Assembly (NCBI GenBank): GCA_030538175.1
Contig: JAUNUL010000100.1
Location: forward strand, 1-7,758
DNA: 7,758 bases
Source of the DNA: Propionibacteriaceae bacterium
Lineage (GTDB): Bacteria; Actinomycetota; Actinomycetes; Propionibacteriales; Propionibacteriaceae
Reading direction: 5' to 3'
The notes beneath the pieces were generated by a model that worked only from the letters and a program-made list of their open reading frames with translations, did not search any database and was not told where the DNA came from. Below, piece by piece: positions 1 through 6,620 of this stretch. Within the stretch, counting starts at the first letter, position 1; every line of letters begins with the position of its first letter. Both the position numbers and the translations under genes were made by a program.

Positions 1-129
1 GAGCGCATCAACACCCGCATCCACACCGTGACGTCGATCGACGCCGACGAGATCCAAGCGGCGGCAGCCCAGCACCTGTCCCCTGAACACCGCGCCACCC
101 TGCTCTATCGCCGGGAGGAGACCCGATGA
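1..129 (+). CDS. M16 family (pitrilysin-type) metallopeptidase, C-terminal end only
   Basis: The window opens inside this gene. Frame 1 reads 42 codons to a TGA at 127-129 with no interruption. The last residues resemble the C-terminal tail of M16B peptidases: a helix followed by 'SIDADEIQAAAAQHLSPEH' and then a short 'ATLLYRRE' strand. The corresponding family pattern is a Val/Ile-Thr-x-Asp-Asp-Ile helix, a 'L.P...' turn and a final strand. The stop codon overlaps the ATG of the next gene (ATGA, 126-129), so the two are translationally coupled. Because the following M16 gene lacks the zinc motif, I infer that this partly seen gene encodes the catalytic HxxEH-bearing partner; that motif would lie upstream of the window and cannot be checked. 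The family assignment rests on a short tail plus context. Confidence 0.75.
   Translation, partial: ERINTRIHTVTSIDADEIQAAAAQHLSPEHRATLLYRREETR
114..120 (+). promoter_or_regulatory. Shine-Dalgarno of the second M16 gene
   Basis: GGAGGAG lies 5 nt before the ATG at 126 and inside the end of the preceding gene. It supports that start and shows that the downstream subunit has its own ribosome entry in addition to coupling through the ATGA overlap. Confidence 0.7.
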
Positions 130-1454
130 GCCTGCCCCGCCCCGCCCTCAAAACCCCCGCCGCGTGGCATTACCCGACCCCGCGGGAAGCCACGCTGTCC
201 AACGCAATGCGTGTGCTGGTCCACGATCTGCCGGGACAACAGGTCATCTCCGCGACCCTGGTGCTGGATGCCCCGCTGCATCTGGAGGACCGGGCGGTCG
301 AGGGCGTCGCGACCGTCTGTGCCCGTGTTCTCGATGAGGGTACGCACACCCATCCGGGCGATCGCTTCGCCGAAGTGCTCGAAACCGAGGGCGCAGCCTT
401 CAGCGCGAACCAAGGCTATTCCGGTTTGCAGGCGATGATCGATGTCCCCGCAACGCGCTTCGAGCCGGCACTGGAGTTGTTGGCCGACGCAGTACGCCGC
501 CCGGAACTGCGCGACACCGACACCGAACGCCACGTTGCTTTGCGGCTGGCGGAACTGGACCAACTGCGTGCGAACTCGGCGCAGTGGGCATCGTGGGCCT
601 TCCGGGGCGAGGTGTTCGCTGACTCGGACCGGGTGCAGCGACTGGCCGCCGGTGAACCGGACACGGTCGCAGCGATCACTCCCGCGGCGGTCCGCGACTT
701 TCACCGCCGTCACTATGGACCGACCGGTGCCACGCTGGTCCTGGCCGGAGAGTTCGCGACAGACCCCGTTGCCTGGGCGGAGCAGGTCTTCGGCGATTGG
801 GCCAACCCCGATCAGGTGACCGCGACCCATCCTGAGCCGCAGGCCGCTCCGCCGTCTGCGGTCCTGTTGCATCGCCCCGGTGCGGTGCAGGCTGACCTGC
901 GCCTCGGCGGGTTCAGCATCGATCGGCATGATCCGCGGTGGCCGGCCTTCCAGATCGGGACGTACGCCGTCGGCGGCGCTTTCCTCAGCCGCCTCAACAA
1001 AGTGTTGCGCGAGGAACGTGGGTACACCTATGGAGTCGGGCTGCAGAATGCGCCCCTGCGGCAGGGCGGTTCCTTCGCCGTAGCCGGGTCGTTCCGAACC
1101 GAGGTCCTGGTGCCCGCACTGGAGGAAGCTCGCCTGTTGCTGGACACCGCTGGCTCGCCCGTGACATCAGCCGAGGTGACTGACGCCGTGAACTATTTCA
1201 CCGGTGTCCCCACCCTGCGTTATGCCACGGCCAGCGGGATGGCTGACCAGACGGCGGCCAACGCGCTGCACGGGCTGCCGCTGGACTACGTCGACACCTA
1301 CCTCGCCGGAATCCGGGCAACCTCGCCCCAAGCCGCAACCGCCGCCTATCAGGAGATCATCGACCTGTCCGCCCTCACCTTGGTGGTCGCCGGGGATGCA
1401 GACGTCCTGAGCGCACCTCTCACCAACGCAGGGTGGAAGGTGGAGGTGCGCTGA
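126..1454 (+). CDS. M16 family peptidase-like protein, non-catalytic subunit type
   Basis: This 442-residue protein has the length and two-lobe layout of M16B (PqqL/YmxG/processing-protease-like) subunits. The N-terminal lobe (about 25-230) contains the region that normally holds HxxEH, around 'GVATVCARVLDEGT' at 60-73. Aligned to the usual 'GLAHFLEHMLFKGT', the zinc and catalytic positions are Thr63, Ala66 and Arg67, so it cannot bind zinc in the standard way. The C-terminal lobe (about 245-442) keeps 'LREERGYTYGVG' at 294-305, the conserved Arg/Tyr region (Arg295, Tyr302) that helps bind substrate across the dimer interface. This fits the known arrangement in which one subunit supplies zinc and the other supplies the Arg/Tyr pair. 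There is no signal peptide, so it is probably cytoplasmic. The start ATG has a good ribosome site (GGAGGAG, 114-120, 5-nt spacer) and overlaps the upstream M16 stop. The substrate is unknown. Confidence 0.9.
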   Translation: MSLPRPALKTPAAWHYPTPREATLSNAMRVLVHDLPGQQVISATLVLDAPLHLEDRAVEGVATVCARVLDEGTHTHPGDRFAEVLETEGAAFSANQGYSGLQAMIDVPATRFEPALELLADAVRRPELRDTDTERHVALRLAELDQLRANSAQWASWAFRGEVFADSDRVQRLAAGEPDTVAAITPAAVRDFHRRHYGPTGATLVLAGEFATDPVAWAEQVFGDWANPDQVTATHPEPQAAPPSAVLLHRPGAVQADLRLGGFSIDRHDPRWPAFQIGTYAVGGAFLSRLNKVLREERGYTYGVGLQNAPLRQGGSFAVAGSFRTEVLVPALEEARLLLDTAGSPVTSAEVTDAVNYFTGVPTLRYATASGMADQTAANALHGLPLDYVDTYLAGIRATSPQAATAAYQEIIDLSALTLVVAGDADVLSAPLTNAGWKVEVR

Positions 1455-1460
1455 CCTGGT

Positions 1461-3278
1461 TCAGCCGCCCAGCGCGGTCTGGGCACGCTGCATGGCGGCC
1501 CGGGCTTCCTCGACCTTGCGCTGATATTGGCCTAGGTCTCCCGACTGGAGCGCACGCTGTGCCTCGGCAAACGCCGCGTTGGCCTCTGTCAGAGCCCGCA
1601 CCGCGGCCGGATTGTCGGCCGGTCGGGTCCCATCCGGTGCCCCCGGCGTCGCACCCTGAGCGGGCGGTGTGCCCTCCTCACCCTCAGACTCGCCGGTCGA
1701 GGCACCCGCGTCGCCACCGAACACCTGGTCGAGGGCCTGTTGCAGGGTCTCCCCAATGCCGACCCGCTCACCGAACCGGACAGTGACGAAGGTGAGCGCC
1801 GGATAGGAGCCCTGACCGGCGGCCTTCTGCGTATAGATGGGCTGGGCATAGAGCAACCCGCCGCCCAACGGCAACGTGAGGAGGTTGCCATAGACGACCT
1901 GCGCAGCACCCTGGTTCAGATAGGGCCGCAGCCGCAACGCCACCTGTTCGTCGGTGACCATGGCGTTGAATGTCTGGTTCGGTCCGTCGACCTGGTGGGA
2001 GTCAGACATGCGCAGAATCCGCATCCGCCCGTATTCCGGGCTGGCGGTATCAGCATTCACAGCCATGAAAGCCGCCAGGTTATTGCGACCGCGCGGCACG
2101 AACACCGTGGTCTGCGAGAAGTGTGCCTGGTTGTCCCCCGGCCACTTGATCGACAACAGATAGGGATTCTCACGCTGGTTGTTCGGCGTGACAGGGTCGT
2201 TCGGGATCACCCAGAGGTCGTTCTGCTGGAACCACGCCATCGGATCGGTGACGTGATAGCGCCCCAGCACCTCCCGCTGGACCTTGAAAAGGTCATCGGG
2301 ATAGCGCAGGTGCTCCAGCAGCGCAGGCGAGATCTCGGACCGCGGGCGGACCGTATCCGGATAGGCCTTCTGCCAGGTCTGCAGGATCGGATCGCTCTCA
2401 TCCCAGGCATAGAGCGTGACGGTGCCGTCATAGGCATCCACAACGGCCTTCACCGAGTTGCGGATGTAGTTCACCCGCGTCTCCGGCTGGACCGTGCCGG
2501 CAGTCCGGGCGGTCTGCGTATCCGAAATCGCCTGATCCAACGAAACCCGATGCGAGTTCGGATAGTTGTTGGAAGTCGTATAGGCATCGGCCACCCAGAC
2601 GATGCGCCCCTCGACCACTGCCGGATAGAGATTCGAGTCCACGGTGAGCCATGGCGCGGCCGCCTGCACACGCTCCCGCGGGGTGCGGTTATAGATGATC
2701 TTGGAGGACTCGTTGACGCGGCCCGACAGCAGGATGTTCACGTCCGCCATGCGCGTCGCATAGAGCAAGCGGTTGAACCAGCTGCCGATCGGCACCCCAC
2801 CCTCACCGGAATAGGTGTTGCGGCGCTCGCCGCCCCCCTCGCCACCACCGGGGGTGTCGAGCTCGACCGGCGGAGTCCCGGCCGGCGCACCCACGATCGA
2901 ATATTCGGAGTGCTGTTCACCGAAATAGATCCGGGCTTGGTGCTCGGGCAGCTTGCCGATGGGAGGAACGTCACGCACCAACCATTCCGGCTCACCGCCC
3001 GGCTGACGCCGGTTGCCATAGGACGCGACCATGCCGTGGCCGTGCGTATAGACCGTGCGCATGTTGTTCCACGAACGGTCCTGCAGGCCCGTGACATCCA
3101 ACTCGCGGACGGCCACGACCGCATCGGTCTCCTGCCCGTCCACCTCATAACGGTCGACGTCGAGCACGCTCGCGAACGAATAGAAGCCACGGACTTGCTG
3201 GAGCTGATCGAAGGTCGGTGCGATCACGGCCGGGTCCATGAGACGGATGCCGGGCAACGCCGCGGCATCGGCCCGCAA
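1461..3278 (-). CDS. UPF0182 family protein, C-terminal soluble part (605 codons downstream of the TAG)
   Basis: This is the 3' part of the split gene and is open from the codon right after the TAG. Family-like blocks follow in order: 'IRLMDPAVIAPTFDQLQQVR' (11-30), 'YSFASVLDVDRY' (33-44), 'GVPIGSWFNRLLYA' (161-174), 'RVNESSKIIYNRTPRERV' (187-204), 'APWLTVDSNLYPAVVEGRIV' (208-227), and a conserved strand-rich part to about residue 520. A Gly/Glu/Pro-rich linker (about 522-556) and a charged Ala-rich helix (about 558-602) finish the protein. It has no membrane helix or signal peptide of its own, so if translated alone from TTG (3278) or ATG (3239) it should stay in the cytoplasm, away from its normal location. 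I see no good ribosome site for a restart. Its stop lies 6 bp from the convergent M16 stop. The conservation shows it was under selection until recently. Confidence 0.8.
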   Translation of the reverse strand: MRADAAALPGIRLMDPAVIAPTFDQLQQVRGFYSFASVLDVDRYEVDGQETDAVVAVRELDVTGLQDRSWNNMRTVYTHGHGMVASYGNRRQPGGEPEWLVRDVPPIGKLPEHQARIYFGEQHSEYSIVGAPAGTPPVELDTPGGGEGGGERRNTYSGEGGVPIGSWFNRLLYATRMADVNILLSGRVNESSKIIYNRTPRERVQAAAPWLTVDSNLYPAVVEGRIVWVADAYTTSNNYPNSHRVSLDQAISDTQTARTAGTVQPETRVNYIRNSVKAVVDAYDGTVTLYAWDESDPILQTWQKAYPDTVRPRSEISPALLEHLRYPDDLFKVQREVLGRYHVTDPMAWFQQNDLWVIPNDPVTPNNQRENPYLLSIKWPGDNQAHFSQTTVFVPRGRNNLAAFMAVNADTASPEYGRMRILRMSDSHQVDGPNQTFNAMVTDEQVALRLRPYLNQGAAQVVYGNLLTLPLGGGLLYAQPIYTQKAAGQGSYPALTFVTVRFGERVGIGETLQQALDQVFGGDAGASTGESEGEEGTPPAQGATPGAPDGTRPADNPAAVRALTEANAAFAEAQRALQSGDLGQYQRKVEEARAAMQRAQTALGG

Positions 3279-3281
3279 CTA
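3279..3281 (-). other. In-frame amber codon inside the UPF0182 gene
   Basis: The plus-strand triplet CTA reads TAG on the minus strand between Gly353 and a TTG codon. A plus-strand G at 3281 would restore CAG. It is the only TAG acting as a stop here; the six real gene ends (127, 1452, 1463, 4339, 5123 and 6181, taking the first base of each stop codon) are all TGA. Confidence 0.9.
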
Positions 3282-4340
3282 GCCTGCCGTTGCCTCGGTC
3301 GCGGCGTCATAGTTTGTGATCTCGACCTGGTCGATCCCATAGGCCGCGCGCGTGGCCTCGATGTGGGCCTGGATATAGGGACGTTCCTTGTCCGGCTCGT
3401 TCGGGTTGACCTCGAACGCCTGGATGGCAGCCGGATAGATCATGGTCAGCAGGATGCTGGAGACGATGGCCAGGACCAGCGCGGCGACGGGGATCATCCA
3501 GCGGCGCAAGAAGACGTTGGAGATGAAAAGCAGCGCACAGATGGCCGTGATGATGGCCACCACCAGCGATGCCGTCACGCGTGCGTTGTCATCGGTATAG
3601 CTCAGGCCGGTGAGCAACTGATTGGTCGTCGTCTGATAGCTGTATCGATCCAGCCAGGCGTTCACCGCGAACATCAGGACGGTCAGACCGATGAGAATCG
3701 ACAGATGGGCCTGGGCCGCCCGGGTCGTCACGCGACGATCCCCCTTGGCGATCCGCAGCCCACCCATCACGTAATGCACGATGGCCGCGGCGATCGTCGA
3801 GAACACCAGCATCGTGCTGACCATGGCCACCACCCAGCGCAGCCAGGGCAGCTCGAAGACATAGAAGGCGACATCAAAGCCGAAACGCGGGTCGGTCACC
3901 CCGAATGGTGTGCGATTGAGCCAGCCGAGCCAGGTGCCCACCTGGCTGGCACCGGACACGCCGGCGAAGAGCCCCACCACGATGCCGAGCCCGATCATGA
4001 TCTGCACGAATCGGGACTCCAGCGTTTCGCGATAACGCTCCAACAACTCGCTCGCCATCGGCCCGGGCCGGGTCGACGGCCGCAGGCGATAGGCCAGCGC
4101 CGTGTTGCCCACGATCGCCAAAGCCATCACCAGGCCGACCACGAGGAAGAGCACGATCCGGGTCACGAACGTGATCGTGAACACCTGGGGGAACTTCATG
4201 GAGACGAACCACAGCCGGTCGGTCCAGACGCTGGTGAAGAGGACGAACAGCAACACCACCGCCGAGGCCACCACGATGGTGGGCAGCAATGCGCCGCGGC
4301 GCCTTGGGGATTCCGTGGGAATCCTGGTCGTCGCGCTCAC
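3279..4340 (-). CDS. UPF0182 family protein, N-terminal membrane part (353 aa, ends at premature TAG)
   Basis: This is the 5' part of the split gene. Hydrophobic stretches at about residues 19-37, 56-76, 111-131, 165-190, 211-229, 256-276 and 282-302 give seven membrane helices, the layout expected of UPF0182. The tail 'NPNEPDKERPYIQAHIEATR' (312-331) is a family hallmark that begins the extracytoplasmic domain; the protein then stops about 20 residues later at TAG. On its own this product would be a membrane core without its large soluble domain. The start is GTG at 4340-4338, overlapping the TGA of the upstream PPA1309-type gene (GTGA), with a near-perfect ribosome site just before it. Function is unknown; I see no transporter or enzyme motif. 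Confidence 0.85.
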   Translation of the reverse strand: MSATTRIPTESPRRRGALLPTIVVASAVVLLFVLFTSVWTDRLWFVSMKFPQVFTITFVTRIVLFLVVGLVMALAIVGNTALAYRLRPSTRPGPMASELLERYRETLESRFVQIMIGLGIVVGLFAGVSGASQVGTWLGWLNRTPFGVTDPRFGFDVAFYVFELPWLRWVVAMVSTMLVFSTIAAAIVHYVMGGLRIAKGDRRVTTRAAQAHLSILIGLTVLMFAVNAWLDRYSYQTTTNQLLTGLSYTDDNARVTASLVVAIITAICALLFISNVFLRRWMIPVAALVLAIVSSILLTMIYPAAIQAFEVNPNEPDKERPYIQAHIEATRAAYGIDQVEITNYDAATEATAG

Positions 4341-4936
4341 GTGGTCCTCCTTGAATCCTGGTGCAGGCGATGGCCGGGCCGATCGTGCTCAAGCGTAGCC
4401 GCGAGCACCGACACCACCCCCGGGGCGAGATCCGGCCCGCTCAGCAGCTCACCCGGATTGCTGACCAGGCGAGCGAAACAGTGGGCAGCTCCACCGCGGA
4501 GCACACCGACGATCAAGCGGAGGTCCTGGCGGTCGGGGTGTTCGGCCACGAACGTCTCGGCCGCTGCTGGATCCTCCGGCAGATCGGCCTCGAAGCGGGC
4601 GGGCAGGAAGCTTCGCTCCACCGCCAGGGCACAGCCGGCGACAGCATCCGGCCACGTCAGGCGGCCGAGAACCTGCTCGAGTGCGGACTCCGCGGCAGCC
4701 TCTCCCTCGCCGGTGCCCACACTGCGGAACTCGTCCTGTTCGATCGAGCTCAACGCATCAACCGGGTGCCCATCGGCGCTGGACCGCAGCCCGAGGTGGG
4801 CGGCGAGTTCGGGCTCGGCCTCGATGAGTTCATCGGTGCGCACCAAGGCGAAGAGGCGAGCCGGTTGATTCCATCCGGCCTCCCCCACGTGATGCTCCAA
4901 TTCCACGAGGGCGGCAACGAGCGCGTCGTCGGTCAT
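4337..4936 (-). CDS. PPA1309 family protein (conserved actinobacterial, function unknown)
   Basis: This 199-residue acidic soluble protein has no signal peptide or membrane helix. Family-like stretches are 'ALVELEHHVGEAGWNQPARL' (9-28) followed by 'FALVRTDELI', 'LTWPDAVAGCALAVERSFLP' around 93-112, 'DPAAAETFVAEHPDRQDLRL' around 121-140, then 'GVLRGGAAHCFARL' and 'LLSGPDLAPGVVSVLAATLE' near the end. I recognise this pattern as the PPA1309 family, which is commonly encoded next to UPF0182 and PDZ/Lon-like protease genes in actinobacteria; that is recalled, not checked. No catalytic motif is evident. The ATG at 4936 has a ribosome site (minus strand GGGAAGGA, 4941-4948) 4 nt before it. The 3' end overlaps the UPF0182 start by 4 bp, and the last residues are a poorly conserved, charged tail. 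The biochemical role is unknown. Confidence 0.85.
   Translation of the reverse strand: MTDDALVAALVELEHHVGEAGWNQPARLFALVRTDELIEAEPELAAHLGLRSSADGHPVDALSSIEQDEFRSVGTGEGEAAAESALEQVLGRLTWPDAVAGCALAVERSFLPARFEADLPEDPAAAETFVAEHPDRQDLRLIVGVLRGGAAHCFARLVSNPGELLSGPDLAPGVVSVLAATLEHDRPGHRLHQDSRRTT
4345..4352 (-). promoter_or_regulatory. Strong Shine-Dalgarno of the UPF0182 gene
   Basis: The minus strand reads AAGGAGGA followed by CCAC and then the GTG start at 4340. This near-perfect anti-16S match lies within the last codons of the PPA1309-type gene. It fixes the GTG as the start and suggests efficient translation of the membrane protein. Confidence 0.75.
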
Positions 4937-5127
4937 GCGGTCCTTCCCTGTCGGGACGCGCTGGCGCGTCCGGACGTCACGTCCATCGGTTTGGTCGGAT
5001 CATTCGGGGTGCTCCGGTCAGCCGGGGTACGCCGGCCGGTCACTCTGCTCGGGCCAACCGCCATAGGCAGATCGACCGGTTCGCTCGGGTCAACCGCTGT
5101 GCGCGTGTCGCATCGCCTGGTCAGCAA
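4933..5127 (-). CDS. Possible 64-aa linker ORF between the PDZ protease and PPA1309 genes (unrecognised)
   Basis: I do not recognise this protein, and it may not be real. In favour: it fills the only gap in the operon; its TTG start (5127) overlaps the end of the PDZ gene; its TGA overlaps the PPA1309 ATG by 4 bp (ATGA), as at the other junctions; and a minus-strand GAGGTG (5133-5138) sits 5 nt before the TTG. Against: TTG start, very short, a disordered-looking Arg/Pro/Thr/Asp-rich composition, no domain, and ORFs of this size arise often by chance in high-GC DNA. It holds a loose repeat: VDPSEPVD (residues 12-19) and NDPTKPMD (42-49). Confidence 0.2.
   Translation of the reverse strand: MLTRRCDTRTAVDPSEPVDLPMAVGPSRVTGRRTPADRSTPNDPTKPMDVTSGRASASRQGRTA
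4954..4984. repeat. Two adjacent palindromes upstream of the PPA1309 gene
   Basis: GGACGCGC-TG-GCGCGTCC (4954-4971) is a perfect 8-bp inverted repeat. It is followed directly by GGACGT-C-ACGTCC (4972-4984), a perfect 6-bp inverted repeat around one base. Both begin GGAC and end GTCC. They lie 5 to 35 nt upstream of the PPA1309 ribosome site. On the minus-strand transcript no U-run follows, so they do not look like an intrinsic terminator. They could be an operator dyad, an mRNA processing or stabilising hairpin, or chance in GC-rich DNA. Confidence 0.5.
5047..5097. repeat. Short imperfect direct repeat in the operon gap
   Basis: GCTCGGGCCAACCGC (5047-5061) recurs as GCTCGGGTCAACCGC (5083-5097), 14 of 15 identical, 36 bp apart. 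A looser 21-bp pair (15 of 21 identical) joins 5071-5091 with 4981-5001. The gap therefore seems built from degenerate related segments. I see no convincing promoter in it. Confidence 0.45.
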
Positions 5128-6182
5128 CGGGGCACCTCGGCGACACGGGCGGGGTCCTGAAGGGCAGCGAGACCGCGTACGGCATCGTGCAGCGTATCCA
5201 CGCGGACGATCTCCAGGTCGGTCTGCAGACCCTCCAAATCCTGACAGTTGCGCGCCGGCACCAGGAAGACCGAAGCACCCACGGCTTCGGCACTCGCGAT
5301 CTTCTCCTGGACACCCCCGATCGCGCCGACCTGCCCGGACGGGCTGATCCTGCCTGTGCCGGCAATGGACCGGCCCTGCAGCACGTCATCCGGTGAGATC
5401 TGGTCATAGATCGCCAGGGCGAACATCAACCCCGCACTCGGGCCGCCGATGTCGTGGCTGATCCCGAAATTCACGGTGGGGGTGAAGCTATACCCCAGCC
5501 CGAGTTCCACGCCGATCAACGCTCGACCCGGCTCGGACACGCTGTCGATCGTGGTGATGTCGGCGTTGATCACCCGACCTTCGCGGCTGACGGTCAGGCG
5601 CACGGAGGTGCCCGGTCGAACCGTCCGCATCCGGTCAGCGACCTCGGTCAGGGTCCGCACCGGGACCCCCTCGACCTGACGGATCTGGTCGCCGGGCTGC
5701 AGCCGCCCATTTGCCGGACCGGACACCAACACGGTCGAGACCACCGGCAGTTCCTCAACGGGCACGCTCGCCTCACGCAGCGCGGCAACGATGGCGTCCT
5801 GCTGGGAGGTGTCCATCATCATCCGCTCCTCGGCGCGCACCTCGTCCCGCGTCTTGCCCGGCTCATAGACCGCATCCCGCGGCATGGCATCACGCCGGGG
5901 CAGCCAATAGGCCAGGAATGCCTGCGGAAGACTCGTGCGCGTGTCGGGACGTGACACCGCGACCGTGGTCATGTGGATCTTGCCCGACAAGGGGTAGGTC
6001 TGCAGGCCCTCGACCCGGACCATCGGCTGATCGTTCTCCCCCGTTGCCAGGTCGTACGCCTTGCCGGGGCTGTAGATCACATAGGGCGTCGGCAAAACCA
6101 CCAACAGCAACGCCAAACCCACGAACGCCAGCGCAGCCGACAGCGCCAACCAGGTCTGTCGGGTCAGCCGGATCGACCTCAT
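5121..6182 (-). CDS. Membrane-anchored PDZ domain Lon-like serine protease (S16-type, YlbL-like)
   Basis: This 353-residue protein has a short basic N-terminus, one membrane helix at about 11-31 and an outward-facing remainder. A PDZ domain spans roughly 125-212, with 'NGRLQPGDQIRQVEGVPVRT' at 158-177. A Lon-type proteolytic domain follows (about 220-345). The catalytic serine is in 'HDIGGPSAGLMFAL' (Ser249) and the catalytic lysine in 'GGVQEKIASAEAVGA' (Lys294); the usual 45-residue gap between them is kept, so it should be an active Ser-Lys protease. Such proteins are single-pass relatives of Lon without the ATPase part; natural substrates are generally unknown, with Bacillus YlbL linked to checkpoint protein turnover. 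The ATG (6182) overlaps the moaE stop (ATGA) with no clear ribosome site, so translation probably depends on coupling to moaE. Confidence 0.92.
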   Translation of the reverse strand: MRSIRLTRQTWLALSAALAFVGLALLLVVLPTPYVIYSPGKAYDLATGENDQPMVRVEGLQTYPLSGKIHMTTVAVSRPDTRTSLPQAFLAYWLPRRDAMPRDAVYEPGKTRDEVRAEERMMMDTSQQDAIVAALREASVPVEELPVVSTVLVSGPANGRLQPGDQIRQVEGVPVRTLTEVADRMRTVRPGTSVRLTVSREGRVINADITTIDSVSEPGRALIGVELGLGYSFTPTVNFGISHDIGGPSAGLMFALAIYDQISPDDVLQGRSIAGTGRISPSGQVGAIGGVQEKIASAEAVGASVFLVPARNCQDLEGLQTDLEIVRVDTLHDAVRGLAALQDPARVAEVPRC

Positions 6183-6613
6183 GGACAGCCGACCCAGTCC
6201 ACGCTGCCATCGGAATAGTGCTGCTCTTTCCAGATCGGCACCTCGGATTTGAGGGTGTCGATGAGGTCACGCGCGGCTGCGAAAGCGTCCACCCGGTGCA
6301 CAGCACCGGCGGCGACCACGACGGCAAGATCGCCGATCTGCAGGGCCCCAACGCGATGCTCCGCCGCCACCGCGAGCACATCGTGGCGTTCAGCGACCTC
6401 CGCGACAACGCGGGCCAATTCGGTCTCGGCCGATGGATGGGCCGAATAGTCCAACGAACGAACCGATTTGCCCTCATCATGATCACGGACCAGACCAACG
6501 AAGACGGTGATTCCACCGACTGCGTCCTGCCGGACCGCATCAAGGACGCGATCCACGCTCAACGGCTCAGCACTGACCGCACTGTGGGTCTGCGTTGTGT
6601 GGTGGGAATGCAC
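6179..6613 (-). CDS. moaE: MoaE-like molybdopterin synthase catalytic subunit
   Basis: This is the large subunit of molybdopterin synthase, which uses sulfur from thiocarboxylated MoaD to convert precursor Z (cPMP) to molybdopterin in the cytoplasm. Its 144 residues are the normal family length. Active-site motifs are in place: 'FVGLVRDHDEG' (38-48) with Arg43; 'GAVHRVDAF' (103-111) with His106-Arg107; and 'LKSEVPIWKEQHYSDG' (121-136) with Lys122 and Lys129, seven residues apart like E. coli Lys119/Lys126. It should be functional. No moaD is in the window, so the partner must be elsewhere. The N-terminal 'MHSHHTTQTH' is His-rich and precedes the conserved fold, which begins near residue 15. 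The GTG (6613) has no ribosome site but sits right after a possible -10 box, so it may be a leaderless start. It is the first gene of the leftward operon. Confidence 0.93.
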   Translation of the reverse strand: MHSHHTTQTHSAVSAEPLSVDRVLDAVRQDAVGGITVFVGLVRDHDEGKSVRSLDYSAHPSAETELARVVAEVAERHDVLAVAAEHRVGALQIGDLAVVVAAGAVHRVDAFAAARDLIDTLKSEVPIWKEQHYSDGSVDWVGCP

Positions 6614-6620
6614 GGGCTAG

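Larger units (their letters stand above)
1461..4340 (-). pseudogene. UPF0182 family membrane protein gene split by one in-frame amber codon
   Basis: Read without the TAG at 3281-3279, the minus strand encodes one continuous 959-residue protein, close to the usual size of actinobacterial UPF0182 (COG1615) proteins. It has seven membrane helices followed by a large extracytoplasmic region. The two parts are in the same frame, and the family sequence continues smoothly across the break: '...YDAATEATAG' then '[stop]LRADAAALPGIRL'. In homologues I remember this junction as 'TAGQLRADA', so the lost codon is most simply CAG (Gln) changed to TAG. No second stop, frameshift or gap is visible, which suggests a very recent lesion, a sequence error, or tolerated readthrough. 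UPF0182 proteins have no established function. The two pieces are described separately for readers who treat them as two genes. Confidence 0.75.

Noticed and set aside
105..929. A 274-codon minus-strand frame opposite the second M16 gene
   Set aside because: Antisense to a clear M16 protein; Arg/Gly-rich with no domain.
1467..1484. GCCCAG-N6-CTGGGC hairpin at the convergent M16/UPF0182 junction, considered as a terminator
   Set aside because: It lies inside the last UPF0182 codons, the stem is only 6 bp, and no T-run follows on either strand. The 6-bp gap between the two stops leaves no room for a normal terminator.
1740..4868. A 1042-codon open frame on the plus strand, opposite the UPF0182 and PPA1309 genes
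   Set aside because: It is antisense to two genes with clear family matches. Its translation is rich in His, Arg, Asp and Gln with no recognisable fold. Long stop-free antisense frames are common opposite GC-rich codons.
5060..5093. Possible internal promoter on the minus strand: TTGACC (5088-5093) and TATGGC (5060-5065)
   Set aside because: The spacing is 22 bp, too long for a standard sigma factor, and the -10 box lacks the final T.
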